DNA from: Legionellaceae bacterium
GTDB lineage: Bacteria > Pseudomonadota > Gammaproteobacteria > Legionellales > Legionellaceae
Direction of reading: 5' to 3'
Assembly: GCA_030696465.1 (NCBI GenBank)
Contig: JAUYSE010000105.1
Span: 1 to 7,257, forward strand
DNA: 7,257 nucleotides
In this document: positions 1 to 5,945 of the stretch, in pieces
Layout: every line of letters begins with the position of its first letter
Position numbering within the stretch: the first letter of the stretch is position 1
Notes under the pieces: model-generated
Told to the model about the DNA's origin: nothing
The model's database searches: none
Seen by the model: only the letters and a program-made list of their open reading frames with translations
Position numbers and translations under genes: made by a program

Positions 1-508
1 TATTAATACCATGAGTTCAAGTGCCTATATTCAAGAAATACAATTAGCCGATAAAATTTTATCACCCATATTGACTGAACCCAAGTATTTTCGTTATCCA
101 TATTTATCCATGGGGATCCCAGAAAAAAAAGCACAAATCCATCGCTACTTAAGCGCCGAAAATTATCTCATTGCACCGGTCACTACCGATAGCAAAGATT
201 TTATGTTTAACCAATTATTACTTTCTGTTCCTGAAAAAAAAAGACGGAGTTTTCTTAACTTCTTAAAACCATGCTATCTTGAATTTATATGGGAGCAAAC
301 CTTAAGTGTTCAGGAAAAGAACCTTCGAACACACAAACCTGAACAGGCTCAAATTTTATTAATCCATGCAAATTTATTAAATGCTTATGTTTTACCCGAT
401 ATTATTAATCTTTATAAACAACATGGGTTCACTTTTGTTAGTCTCTCCGACGCTTTAAAAACAAATGGGGTTAGAGTTGATGTATCTCTAAAGTTTAATC
501 GACTTTAA
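1..508 (+). CDS. Polysaccharide deacetylase family protein (NodB homology domain), 5'-truncated by the window edge
   Basis: This is the C-terminal part of a probable carbohydrate-esterase-4-type deacetylase, an enzyme family that removes acetyl groups from N-acetylated sugars in cell-wall or surface polysaccharides. The frame is open from the left edge (first full codon at base 2). The Met codon at base 11 has no Shine-Dalgarno in front and lies inside the domain, so the true start is upstream. Visible from the Met at 11 are FRYPY (residues 27-31, the R-x-P-Y/F motif of the catalytic groove), TTDSKDF (about 58-64, matching the usual DxxDW segment with Phe for Trp), and LLIHANLLNA (about 116-125, carrying the conserved LxH histidine), followed by the usual final segment GFTFVSLSDAL. 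The Asp-Asp and HxxxH metal-binding motifs would lie upstream and cannot be checked. Its stop is 4 bp from the stop of the convergent permease gene. Confidence 0.8.
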   Translation, partial: INTMSSSAYIQEIQLADKILSPILTEPKYFRYPYLSMGIPEKKAQIHRYLSAENYLIAPVTTDSKDFMFNQLLLSVPEKKRRSFLNFLKPCYLEFIWEQTLSVQEKNLRTHKPEQAQILLIHANLLNAYVLPDIINLYKQHGFTFVSLSDALKTNGVRVDVSLKFNRL

Positions 509-512
509 ATGT

Positions 513-2120
513 TCAAGTGGACTCACTAATCTCAAAACTTGATACTTCTTTATCCTCAGAGATCACCTCATCGAGATTATTAGCCTCATCCATTTGATGA
601 CTATTTTCAGCAAGTTGCAAATGCCATTGTGAGGTATACAAGACCAATACACTTAAAGGACAGAGCATAAAAATATCAAAAGGAAATTTAAGAAATTTTA
701 TTCCGCCAAACGAACCAAAATAAGAAAATATTAATAAACTGCTGAGATATGCGATAAACCAATATAAATTTGCAGAACATGAGAATATATGTTTCTTTTT
801 ATAAACAATATGAATAAACAAGCCCACAAACATCGCTATGAATAATTTTAAAAGGATATCAAAACCACACCAATATAACATAAGATTACAAGCATAAAAG
901 GCTATGCCACAACAAAGCACACTATGGGATAAGCGAAAAGCGCGTTTTCTCTCTGGTTGTAACTTGCGCATCGCTAGCAAACAAATAGGTCCAATGCCAT
1001 AAGATAAAATACTAGTGGAAGATAAAAATGCAACCATTTTTTGCCAACCGGGCAATGGTAAAAACGCGAAAACCCCAATAATTAAATTTGCATATAAAGT
1101 TACATAGGGGATTCTATAACGATTCTCTTTCAGAAAAATTTTAGGTAAATGATTATTTATCGCCATCCCATATAAAATACGAGAAGTCGCTGCGGTGTAT
1201 ACTAGCGTTGTCCCAAAAGGCGAAATAATTGCATCAACCATGAGCAATACTGCGATAGTTCCTAAACCTAAGAGCAAAGTAAGTCCAACCAACGGACCAC
1301 TATCCCCCGGAAAAGTCATCCCCTGCCAACCATGCACCAAATACGCTTTAGGGATCGCCACTAAAAAACTAAATTGCAATAAAAAATATAAGATGAACCC
1401 GATAAGCACCGCGCCTAAAATAGCAATCGGTAAGTTACGCTGAGGATTTTTTACTTCCCCTGCCAGTATTAAGCCATTTTGAAATCCCGTAAACGCAAAG
1501 GCCACCCCGCCCATAGACAGTGCCGAGAAAATCTCTACCCAACTTTGTTTGCTGCTAACATCCAAATGAATATTATCAAAAGAAGGTGCCACATATATTA
1601 AAGAAATGATAGCCAGGCTTGGTAATAAAAATTTTAAAAAACTCGCATATTTATTGCATTCCGCAAGTATTTTTATCCCGAAACTGTTTAAGATGGCCAC
1701 TGCAAACATAATCCCAATGGCCACGACGTAACCATAAGACGATAACACAATGTGTGTTCTATGTTCTGCGATTAAAAAGGGAAAAAAATGACTGGCATAT
1801 TGCAAAATAGCCTGTATTTCAATAGGGGTCATCACTACATATGAAAGCCAGGAAGTCCAGGCAAACAGAAAACCAACTTCTTCTCCGTGCGTAAAGCTGG
1901 GATAATTTGCCATGCCGCCAGAAACCGGGAACATAGTACCCAACTCACATAAAGGTAAGGCAATAAATAGCATGAAAACTGCAGCAATAACCCAAACAAT
2001 CAGTGCGTTACTTCCTGCAATTTGTGCGCTGATATAAGGACTAAACAACCATCCTGAACCAATCATGCCCCCTGCTGCAGCAACTAACACATTCGTGGTT
2101 GAAATATCTCGTTTGAGCAT
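513..2120 (-). CDS. APC-superfamily amino acid permease, aspartate:proton symporter (YveA)-like
   Basis: This is an inner-membrane amino acid transporter of 535 residues. Numbered from the start chosen here, the first membrane helix carries GGMIGSGWLFSPY (about 17-29), the substrate-binding glycine motif of APC transporters, and the GSGWLF form recalls B. subtilis YveA. FTGFQNG (about 210-216) and GEVKNPQRNLP (about 221-231) match the conserved helix-6 region and the following E-x-KNP-x-R loop. About 12 to 14 hydrophobic segments are visible. The last 30 residues are soluble and acidic. Start choice: an in-frame ATG at 2135 would add five residues (MERRR), but its own bases contain the GAGGAGG Shine-Dalgarno that serves the ATG at 2120, and nothing resembling a ribosome site precedes 2135. 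It is the last gene of the minus-strand cluster. Substrate specificity (aspartate/glutamate or other) cannot be settled from sequence alone. Confidence 0.88.
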   Translation of the reverse strand: MLKRDISTTNVLVAAAGGMIGSGWLFSPYISAQIAGSNALIVWVIAAVFMLFIALPLCELGTMFPVSGGMANYPSFTHGEEVGFLFAWTSWLSYVVMTPIEIQAILQYASHFFPFLIAEHRTHIVLSSYGYVVAIGIMFAVAILNSFGIKILAECNKYASFLKFLLPSLAIISLIYVAPSFDNIHLDVSSKQSWVEIFSALSMGGVAFAFTGFQNGLILAGEVKNPQRNLPIAILGAVLIGFILYFLLQFSFLVAIPKAYLVHGWQGMTFPGDSGPLVGLTLLLGLGTIAVLLMVDAIISPFGTTLVYTAATSRILYGMAINNHLPKIFLKENRYRIPYVTLYANLIIGVFAFLPLPGWQKMVAFLSSTSILSYGIGPICLLAMRKLQPERKRAFRLSHSVLCCGIAFYACNLMLYWCGFDILLKLFIAMFVGLFIHIVYKKKHIFSCSANLYWFIAYLSSLLIFSYFGSFGGIKFLKFPFDIFMLCPLSVLVLYTSQWHLQLAENSHQMDEANNLDEVISEDKEVSSFEISEST

Positions 2121-2133
2121 GCGCCTCCTCTCC
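2121..2133 (-). promoter_or_regulatory. Shine-Dalgarno deciding the permease start
   Basis: On the minus strand this stretch reads GGAGAGGAGG followed by CGC and then the ATG at 2120. GAGGAGG lies only 3 nt from the ATG, while the first GGAG lies about 9 nt away, so either alignment could be used. Because the motif sits inside the first codons of the longer reading frame that starts at 2135, it argues for initiation at 2120. Confidence 0.6.
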
Positions 2134-2154
2134 ATCCATACATCAATCTTTAAA

Positions 2155-2168
2155 TGTAAAATATTACA
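2155..2168. promoter_or_regulatory. Short dyad TGTAA-4-TTACA between SDR and permease genes
   Basis: A perfect 5-bp inverted repeat with a 4-bp spacer lies in the 59-bp gap, about 35 bp before the permease start. It could be an operator, but the surrounding DNA is very AT-rich, so a chance occurrence is quite possible. No convincing -35/-10 pair accompanies it. Confidence 0.2.
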
Positions 2169-2179
2169 GAATAAATGGC

Positions 2180-3025
2180 TTAACGCAACTCTTCCTTAGA
2201 AACCCGCATTAATACGCGATCCAATAGCTTTACACTTAGAAAACGTTTTAAAAACGCAAACAAATGTGCGGGGAAAGTCACTGGATATTTTGCTTTAGGT
2301 CTTTTTGACTCAATCGCATGGATAAATTTTTTAATCACTGCATCCGTGCTACAAGTAAACATCGTATTGGCTGTTTTTTGCTGGTAGTCACTTAAGATAC
2401 GTTGATATTGTGTGCGGAAAAAACTATTTTCTCTGTCAATTTTTTGCAAAGAATACCCAATGCTATTTTCTCTAAACCGACTCTGAATTGGCCCGGGCTC
2501 AATACAACTGACTGAAATCCCTGAGGATTTGAGTTCTAAACGCAAGGTATCACTTAAGCCTTCAACCGCATATTTTGAAGCATTATAGGCCCCCCGAAAA
2601 GGCATACTAATGATGCCTAAAACAGAACTCAAATTAATAATACGTCCCTGCCCTTGGCTGCGCATGATAGGAATTGCCAAACGGGTTAGTTCCATCAAAC
2701 CAAAGACATTGGTTTCGAACTGCTGACGCAGCGTCTCACGGCTGATATCTTCCAAGGCGCCGGCTTGACCATAACCGGCATTATTAATTAATACGTCTAG
2801 GCGTCCACCTGTTTTTTGCAAAACCTCTGCAAACGCAGAGGTAATGGAAGGACTATCATTCAAATCCATTTGTACCACTTCAAGACCAGCATTTGCGAGT
2901 TTTTGTACGTCTTCTATTTTTCGACAAGCCGCAATGACGCGATGCTGGCGTTGCATAAGTGCTATTGCGGCATCGTGACCAATGCCGCTCGAACAACCGG
3001 TAATTAAAATGGTTTTATTTTGCAT
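2180..3025 (-). CDS. NADP-dependent short-chain dehydrogenase/reductase, YbbO-like
   Basis: This is a cytoplasmic classical SDR of 281 residues. All key elements are present: the Rossmann glycine motif TGCSSGIG (9-16), CRK at 34-36 where a basic residue favours NADP(H) over NAD(H), Asp54, NNAG (81-84), Asn106, Ser134, the catalytic pair Tyr147 and Lys151 in YNASK, and PGPI (177-180). The arrangement, including GCSSGIG, ACRK, the EPGPI-x-x-RF segment and the extended C-terminal third, closely resembles E. coli YbbO, described as an NADP-dependent aldehyde reductase. A broad aldehyde or ketone reductase role is therefore likely, with the physiological substrate unknown. It lies 74 bp after the Nit1-like gene and 59 bp before the permease on the same strand, so co-transcription is plausible. 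The ribosome site is weak: AGGAC lies about 12 nt upstream. Confidence 0.88.
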   Translation of the reverse strand: MQNKTILITGCSSGIGHDAAIALMQRQHRVIAACRKIEDVQKLANAGLEVVQMDLNDSPSITSAFAEVLQKTGGRLDVLINNAGYGQAGALEDISRETLRQQFETNVFGLMELTRLAIPIMRSQGQGRIINLSSVLGIISMPFRGAYNASKYAVEGLSDTLRLELKSSGISVSCIEPGPIQSRFRENSIGYSLQKIDRENSFFRTQYQRILSDYQQKTANTMFTCSTDAVIKKFIHAIESKRPKAKYPVTFPAHLFAFLKRFLSVKLLDRVLMRVSKEELR

Positions 3026-3099
3026 ATCTGTCTTATTGTCCTATGATTACTGTCGGATTATTCAATTTTGGAAAATACCCTGTCATTCACTTCAAAACG

Positions 3100-3903
3100 T
3101 CATCCCCATAATGGGGTTTGCATCGGCAGTAATTTTCTTACTTCTTTCACTTTTTCTAAATCCAATGATGCGTAAATTATCTCAGCATGCTGACTCTCTA
3201 CAAGAATTTTTCCCCAAGGATCAACCACAATCGAATGCCCATAGGTTTTTCTCCCATTCGCATGCGTTCCACCTTGGCAAGCGCCAACAAAATAACAGCC
3301 ATTTTCAATCGCTCTACTTCTGGCTAAAACCTCCCAATGGGCTTTGCCGGTAGTCTCGGTAAACGCCGCCGGAAGCACTATAATATCAGCTCCTTGCTGC
3401 AACAAACAACGAAATAACTCTGAAAAGCGAATATCATAACAAACGGCTAATCCCAAGGTGCCGAATGGCGTATTTAGTACCGTAATATGATTACCTGGCT
3501 CTGTGGTATCAGATTCTCGATACACTTCCGCTGCCGAGACCGTTACATCAAATAAATGTATTTTATCGTATCGCGCTACACATTTCCCCTGCGCATCAAA
3601 CACTAAACAAGCTGCCCTGACTTTATTATCTTGTGCACTTGCAATAGGTATAGTCCCCGCAACAATCCATACGTCATTTTTTTGCGCTTGCTCCGCCAAA
3701 AAAGTTTGTATGGGTCCAGCACCAAAAGACTCTTTATAGCGCAATTGCGCAGTGACATCCCCCATCATCGCAAAATTTTCGGGAAGCACCAACCATTTTG
3801 CTCCGTTTTCTGAGGCTTCCGTAATAAGTACCTGGGCTCTTTCCAAATTGTCCCTCAAAATATCAGATGAACACATTTGAATCACTGCAATTTTGCTTAG
3901 CAT
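3100..3903 (-). CDS. Carbon-nitrogen hydrolase, Nit1-like (probable deaminated glutathione amidase)
   Basis: This is a cytoplasmic nitrilase-superfamily amidase of 267 residues. The catalytic residues are all visible: Glu42 in LPENF, Lys114 in YDKIHLFD, Cys155 in AVCYDIRFSELFR, and the auxiliary Glu130 in YRESDT-x-x-PG. GKAHWEVLARSRAIEN (186-201) and YGHSIVVDPWG (221-231) are typical of the Nit1/NitFhit branch. Members characterised in mammals, yeast and E. coli (YbeM) hydrolyse deaminated glutathione, a side product of transaminases, as metabolite repair. Assignment to Nit1 rather than Nit2 (omega-amidase) rests on these segments and is fairly but not completely secure. The length fits the family. 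A strong AAGGAGG ribosome site lies 4 nt before the ATG. It is the first gene of the minus-strand cluster and is divergent from the hydrolase at 3981. Confidence 0.87.
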   Translation of the reverse strand: MLSKIAVIQMCSSDILRDNLERAQVLITEASENGAKWLVLPENFAMMGDVTAQLRYKESFGAGPIQTFLAEQAQKNDVWIVAGTIPIASAQDNKVRAACLVFDAQGKCVARYDKIHLFDVTVSAAEVYRESDTTEPGNHITVLNTPFGTLGLAVCYDIRFSELFRCLLQQGADIIVLPAAFTETTGKAHWEVLARSRAIENGCYFVGACQGGTHANGRKTYGHSIVVDPWGKILVESQHAEIIYASLDLEKVKEVRKLLPMQTPLWG

Positions 3904-3907
3904 AGGT

Positions 3908-3914
3908 CCTCCTT
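3908..3914 (-). promoter_or_regulatory. Strong Shine-Dalgarno for the Nit1-like gene
   Basis: The minus strand reads AAGGAGG followed by ACCT and the ATG at 3903. The full match to the anti-Shine-Dalgarno fixes the start and suggests efficient translation of the first gene of the cluster. Confidence 0.7.
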
Positions 3915-3940
3915 AAACACCATGACAAGTACCGCAAGGT

Positions 3941-3968
3941 TTGATACATTAACGCTTACCATTATAAA
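3941..3968. promoter_or_regulatory. Divergent promoter region with a shared -10 core
   Basis: On the plus strand TTGATA (3941-3946) is followed after 16 bp by TATAAA (3963-3968), a good sigma-70 match that would start RNA only about 6 nt before the ATG at 3981. On the minus strand a perfect TATAAT is read from bases 3966-3961, about 58 bp upstream of the Nit1-like start, though no good -35 is seen for it. The two -10 elements overlap, so transcription in the two directions would probably be mutually exclusive at any moment. This is read by eye only. Confidence 0.45.
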
Positions 3969-3980
3969 TTTGGCCTAAAA

Positions 3981-4709
3981 ATGCAGCTTATCACCCTCAA
4001 TATATGGGGCGGACACCTCATAGAGCCACTATTAGCGTTTATAAAAAAACACCAACATATTGATATTTTTTGCCTACAAGAAGTCTATCATAATGCGCCA
4101 CACAAAGTGTCTAACGAAGATAGACAAAACCATCTTAATATTTTTTCTGAGCTAGCGGCGCACCTGCCAGAACACCAAGGCTTCTTTAGACCAGTGGTGA
4201 ATAATACTTATGGTATAGCCACCTTTGTCAAAAAGTCTATTGATGTGTTAACTGAGGGCGAAACCAGCATTCATCATAATCCAGAATATCAAGGTCGCGG
4301 CCCTACGCATTCCAGAAATCTACAATGGTTAAAATGTAAATTTAATCAAAAAAATTATACCATTCTAAACGTACATGGATTGTGGAATGGCAAAGGCAAA
4401 ACCGATAGCGAGGAACGACTCGCGCAATCAAAACGCATTAAAGCCTTCATGGATCAAGTGAACACCCCTAAAATTTTATGTGGTGATTTCAATTTACGAC
4501 CGGATACCAAAAGCTTAGAGATGCTAGAGCAAGGAATGTACAATCTTATTAAAACCAATCATGTCATCTCAACACGCACTAGTTTATATCCTAAAGATGA
4601 AAAATTTGCCGATTATGTGCTTGTCTCCCCGGAGATTATGGTCCACGAATTTAAAGTACTCGAGGACGAAGTCTCGGATCATTCCCCTTTGTGGTTAGAA
4701 TTCACTTAA
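3981..4709 (+). CDS. Endonuclease/exonuclease/phosphatase (EEP) family hydrolase
   Basis: This 242-residue protein has the DNase I-like metal-dependent phosphoesterase fold. Motifs in order are Asn7 in TLNIWGG, Glu34 in CLQEVY, His132 in NVHGLW, Asp169 and Asn171 in GDFN, Asp211 in FADYVLVS, and Asp233-His234 in SDHSPLWLEF. The catalytic set is complete, so the enzyme should be active. The family spans nucleases, sphingomyelinases and inositol- or nucleotide-phosphate phosphatases, and nothing here decides the substrate. No signal peptide is visible, which favours a cytoplasmic role. The start is well placed because the first beta strand begins at residue 2, yet there is no Shine-Dalgarno and the predicted transcript leader is only a few bases long. 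It is transcribed alone, divergently from the Nit1-like gene, with a repeat-filled gap downstream. Confidence 0.85.
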   Translation: MQLITLNIWGGHLIEPLLAFIKKHQHIDIFCLQEVYHNAPHKVSNEDRQNHLNIFSELAAHLPEHQGFFRPVVNNTYGIATFVKKSIDVLTEGETSIHHNPEYQGRGPTHSRNLQWLKCKFNQKNYTILNVHGLWNGKGKTDSEERLAQSKRIKAFMDQVNTPKILCGDFNLRPDTKSLEMLEQGMYNLIKTNHVISTRTSLYPKDEKFADYVLVSPEIMVHEFKVLEDEVSDHSPLWLEFT

Positions 4710-4728
4710 AAACACGCTCAATGCACTG

Positions 4729-4790
4729 AAAGCCCCTACGTACCGCTTAAAAAGCCCCTACGTTCCGCTTAAAAAGCCCCTACGTACCGC
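4729..4790 (+). repeat. Three tandem copies of a 22-bp unit
   Basis: The unit begins AAAGCCCCTACGTACCGC and ends TTAA. Copies start at 4729, 4751 and 4773, a period of exactly 22 bp. Copy 2 differs at one base (TACGTT for TACGTA). Copy 3 matches for 18 bp and then runs into the long palindrome instead of TTAA. The unit is therefore the outer end of that palindrome repeated, consistent with slippage or repeated partial insertion. There are no spacers, so it is not a CRISPR array. Confidence 0.85.
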
Positions 4791-4872
4791 GGCTTGTCCG
4801 CGGTATCCAGCTATTCGGAGACCTATGCTCTTCGTATCCCTGGATCCTGCGGACAAGCCGCAGGACGTAGGC
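4776..4872. repeat. REP/BIME-like double palindrome
   Basis: The arms at 4776-4810 and 4840-4872 are inverted repeats with a few mismatches and a 2-bp length difference, around a 29-nt loop. Each arm is itself a hairpin. The left arm pairs TACCGCGG (4785-4792) with CCGCGGTA (4798-4805) over the loop CTTGT. The right arm pairs CCTGCGG (4846-4852) with CCGCAGG (4858-4864) over ACAAG, the complement of CTTGT. Two REP-like hairpins in opposite orientation are thus joined head to head, the layout of a BIME. No T-run follows on either strand, so it is not a standard terminator. Confidence 0.75.
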
Positions 4873-4910
4873 TTCTGGCTGTCAAGAAAAACTTAAGGTG
4901 AGTGATTAAA

Positions 4911-5010
4911 ATTAACACGATCTATCCGAACGGCGACCGTGAGGGAGCGGAGATTTTAATGTTTCAAAAATGCTCCGCTCACGGTCGCGGCTCGGATAGA
5001 TCGCGCTGAT
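4911..5010. repeat. Second long palindrome, unrelated to the first
   Basis: The arms 4918-4952 and 4973-5003 are inverted repeats. Twelve bp (CGATCTATCCGA) and then 11 bp (GCGACCGTGAG) match exactly with a 3-bp mismatch between them. The left arm has four extra bases before the final CGGAG match. The loop is 20 nt (4953-4972) and is AT-rich. Weaker pairing continues outward to 4911 and 5010. TGATT occurs just outside or at both ends (4903-4907, 5007-5011) and might be a target duplication. On neither strand is it followed by a proper T-run. It is probably a mobile palindromic element. Confidence 0.75.
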
Positions 5011-5119
5011 TTTGAACGAAAAAAAATTTCCATACTATTTGCGCTTTAGATGATTTTGCTCTGGTCAAAGTCTAGTAACTTCTGCAAATTTTTTTTATAC
5101 TCTTAGGCTTGTCCTCTCT

Positions 5120-5130
5120 GGTGATTCACC
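5120..5130. promoter_or_regulatory. 11-bp dyad GGTGA-T-TCACC before the PspC-domain gene
   Basis: This perfect 5+5-bp inverted repeat with one central base ends 6 bp before the ATG at 5137. It occupies the place where a Shine-Dalgarno should be; the only purine-rich match is its own GGTGA, about 12 nt from the start. It could be an operator or a small RNA structure affecting initiation, or chance. Confidence 0.25.
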
Positions 5131-5136
5131 TTTCTC

Positions 5137-5367
5137 ATGAACAATTACCCGTACCGTAAATTATATAGATCCAGAAAAGAGCGCATGCTTGCTGGCGTCT
5201 GTGGTGGTTTGGCACAGCATTTTTGCATGGATCCCACCGTCATTCGTCTGATTGCAATATTGTTGCTACTCTTAGCAGGATCGTCATTTATAGTATATCT
5301 GATTCTGTGGATGATTGTTCCTCTAGAGCCGATGAGCATTGATCATCTCGGGAACGACGTATCATGA
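5137..5367 (+). CDS. PspC-domain small membrane protein
   Basis: This 76-residue protein is almost entirely one PspC domain. KLYRSRKERMLAGVCGGLAQ (8-27) is the conserved signature, followed by MDPTVIR (31-37) and a single hydrophobic segment (about 36-62) ending ILWMIVPLEP. In enterobacteria PspC is an inner-membrane sensor of the phage-shock envelope-stress response, working with PspA and PspB. Here no pspA, pspB or pspF lies nearby and the usual C-terminal cytoplasmic part is reduced to about 14 residues, so this is a minimal stand-alone PspC-domain protein whose partner is unknown. The start fits the domain boundary, but no good ribosome site is seen. The gene converges on the cupin gene with 9 bp between stops. 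Confidence 0.85.
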   Translation: MNNYPYRKLYRSRKERMLAGVCGGLAQHFCMDPTVIRLIAILLLLLAGSSFIVYLILWMIVPLEPMSIDHLGNDVS

Positions 5368-5376
5368 GTATTGACC

Positions 5377-5811
5377 TTATGATTTCGTCTCTGAAATAAG
5401 AGGTACCGCTAGGTAATTTACAGGTTCTTCATGTAAAGCACGCGTAAGATGTCCTTTCCCAGTAACATCGTTTGCTAATAATACAGTACCCGCTTCGAAA
5501 TCCTTAATCTCACCCCCACTGGTTTGAATTTGCATCACGCCCGATAACACAATAATAAACATTTTGCGCGGTGTATTATGCCATTTTTGTTGTTCAATCG
5601 GAGACTTACCGAAAACCACATTTTCAACGGCAATCGGTGAGTACATCCCGCCATTTTTATCGAGATTTAATGGTAACTCTCCATTTTTAAAATAGGAGTT
5701 TCCATCCTCTCCCGTAAATAATACTGTGTAGGGGATGCTACTCGCGTGTAACCAGGCACTCCAGAGGAATAACATAACATACGTGATTTTTTGAACTCCA
5801 TTAAAGCCCAT
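5377..5811 (-). CDS. Secreted cupin-domain protein of unknown function
   Basis: This 144-residue protein has an N-terminal signal peptide (Lys8, hydrophobic stretch about 9-22, likely cleavage near Ala23-Ser25), so it should be exported to the periplasm or beyond. A single small cupin barrel follows: DGNSYF (36-41), WHNTPRKMFIIVLSGVMQIQ (77-96) as cupin motif 1, and F-x-AGTVLLANDVTGKGH (105-121) as motif 2. The W-H-x-x-PR and D-x-TGKGH pattern matches a common bacterial cupin family with no firmly assigned reaction. Motif 1 has only His78 and lacks the usual HxH and Glu metal ligands, so catalysis is doubtful and ligand binding is possible. AAGGA lies 8 nt before the ATG (5820-5824), which supports the start. 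It is divergent from the gene at 5946. Confidence 0.78.
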   Translation of the reverse strand: MGFNGVQKITYVMLFLWSAWLHASSIPYTVLFTGEDGNSYFKNGELPLNLDKNGGMYSPIAVENVVFGKSPIEQQKWHNTPRKMFIIVLSGVMQIQTSGGEIKDFEAGTVLLANDVTGKGHLTRALHEEPVNYLAVPLISETKS

Positions 5812-5880
5812 ACTTTATATCCTTATTGATTTACAAAAAACATAAAAAAACCCATCATGCCGATTATTTGGGCGAGTTTT

Positions 5881-5913
5881 TTGTTGACCAGCTTTCTTTG
5901 ATTATAATATAGT
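5881..5913 (+). promoter_or_regulatory. Probable sigma-70 promoter for the unknown gene at 5946
   Basis: Two overlapping readings are possible. TTGACC (5884-5889) is followed after 18 bp by TATAGT (5908-5913), or TTGTTG (5881-5886) is followed after 16 bp by a perfect TATAAT (5903-5908). Either would start RNA roughly 25-35 nt before the ATG at 5946, leaving room for the AGGA ribosome site at 5936-5939. Confidence 0.5.
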
Positions 5914-5945
5914 CAAGCAAACCAATCGTGAGAATAGGACTTAAT

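Larger units (their letters stand above)
4710..5136. other. 427-bp intergenic gap filled with palindromic repeats
   Basis: No gene of credible length lies here. From left to right the gap contains three direct copies of a 22-bp unit (4729-4790), a long palindrome partly overlapping the third copy (4776-4872), a second unrelated palindrome (4911-5010), and about 125 bp of AT-rich DNA leading to the PspC-domain gene. The AT-rich part includes T-runs, a possible -10 TATACT at 5096-5101 without a clear -35, and a short dyad at 5120-5130. The palindromic parts are GC-rich relative to their surroundings, as expected for inserted repeat elements. Confidence 0.7.

Noticed and set aside
1195..1443. 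Plus-strand open frame of 82 codons opposite the permease
   Set aside because: It lies wholly within a strongly supported permease, has a lysine/proline-rich low-grade composition and no start signals.
2121..2135. Longer permease start at 2135
   Set aside because: There is no ribosome site in front, and the best Shine-Dalgarno of the region lies inside these five codons and serves the ATG at 2120.
3104..3116. CCCCA/TGGGG inverted repeat at the end of the Nit1-like gene as a terminator
   Set aside because: It has a 5-bp stem with a 3-nt loop and no T-run after it; it falls on the conserved TPLWG codons, which explain it.
2982..3353. Plus-strand open frame of 123 codons spanning the SDR/Nit1 gap
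   Set aside because: It is antisense to conserved parts of two well-supported enzymes and its product resembles no protein family.
4729..4790. Short direct repeats that could suggest a CRISPR array
   Set aside because: The copies abut with no variable spacers and the third merges into a palindrome; no cas gene is present.
4959..5009. Mini-frame of 16 codons starting at the ATG at 4959
   Set aside because: It has no ribosome site and lies inside the loop and right arm of the second palindrome; its sequence is dictated by the repeat.
5851..5872. CCCA/TGGG hairpin followed by six T on the minus strand in the leader of the cupin gene, resembling an attenuator
   Set aside because: The stem is only 4 bp around a 14-nt loop with no further pairing, too weak for an intrinsic terminator in such AT-rich DNA.
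5928..5945. GTG start adding six residues to the unknown protein
   Set aside because: The AGGA site at 5936-5939 lies downstream of the GTG and is ideally placed for the ATG at 5946.
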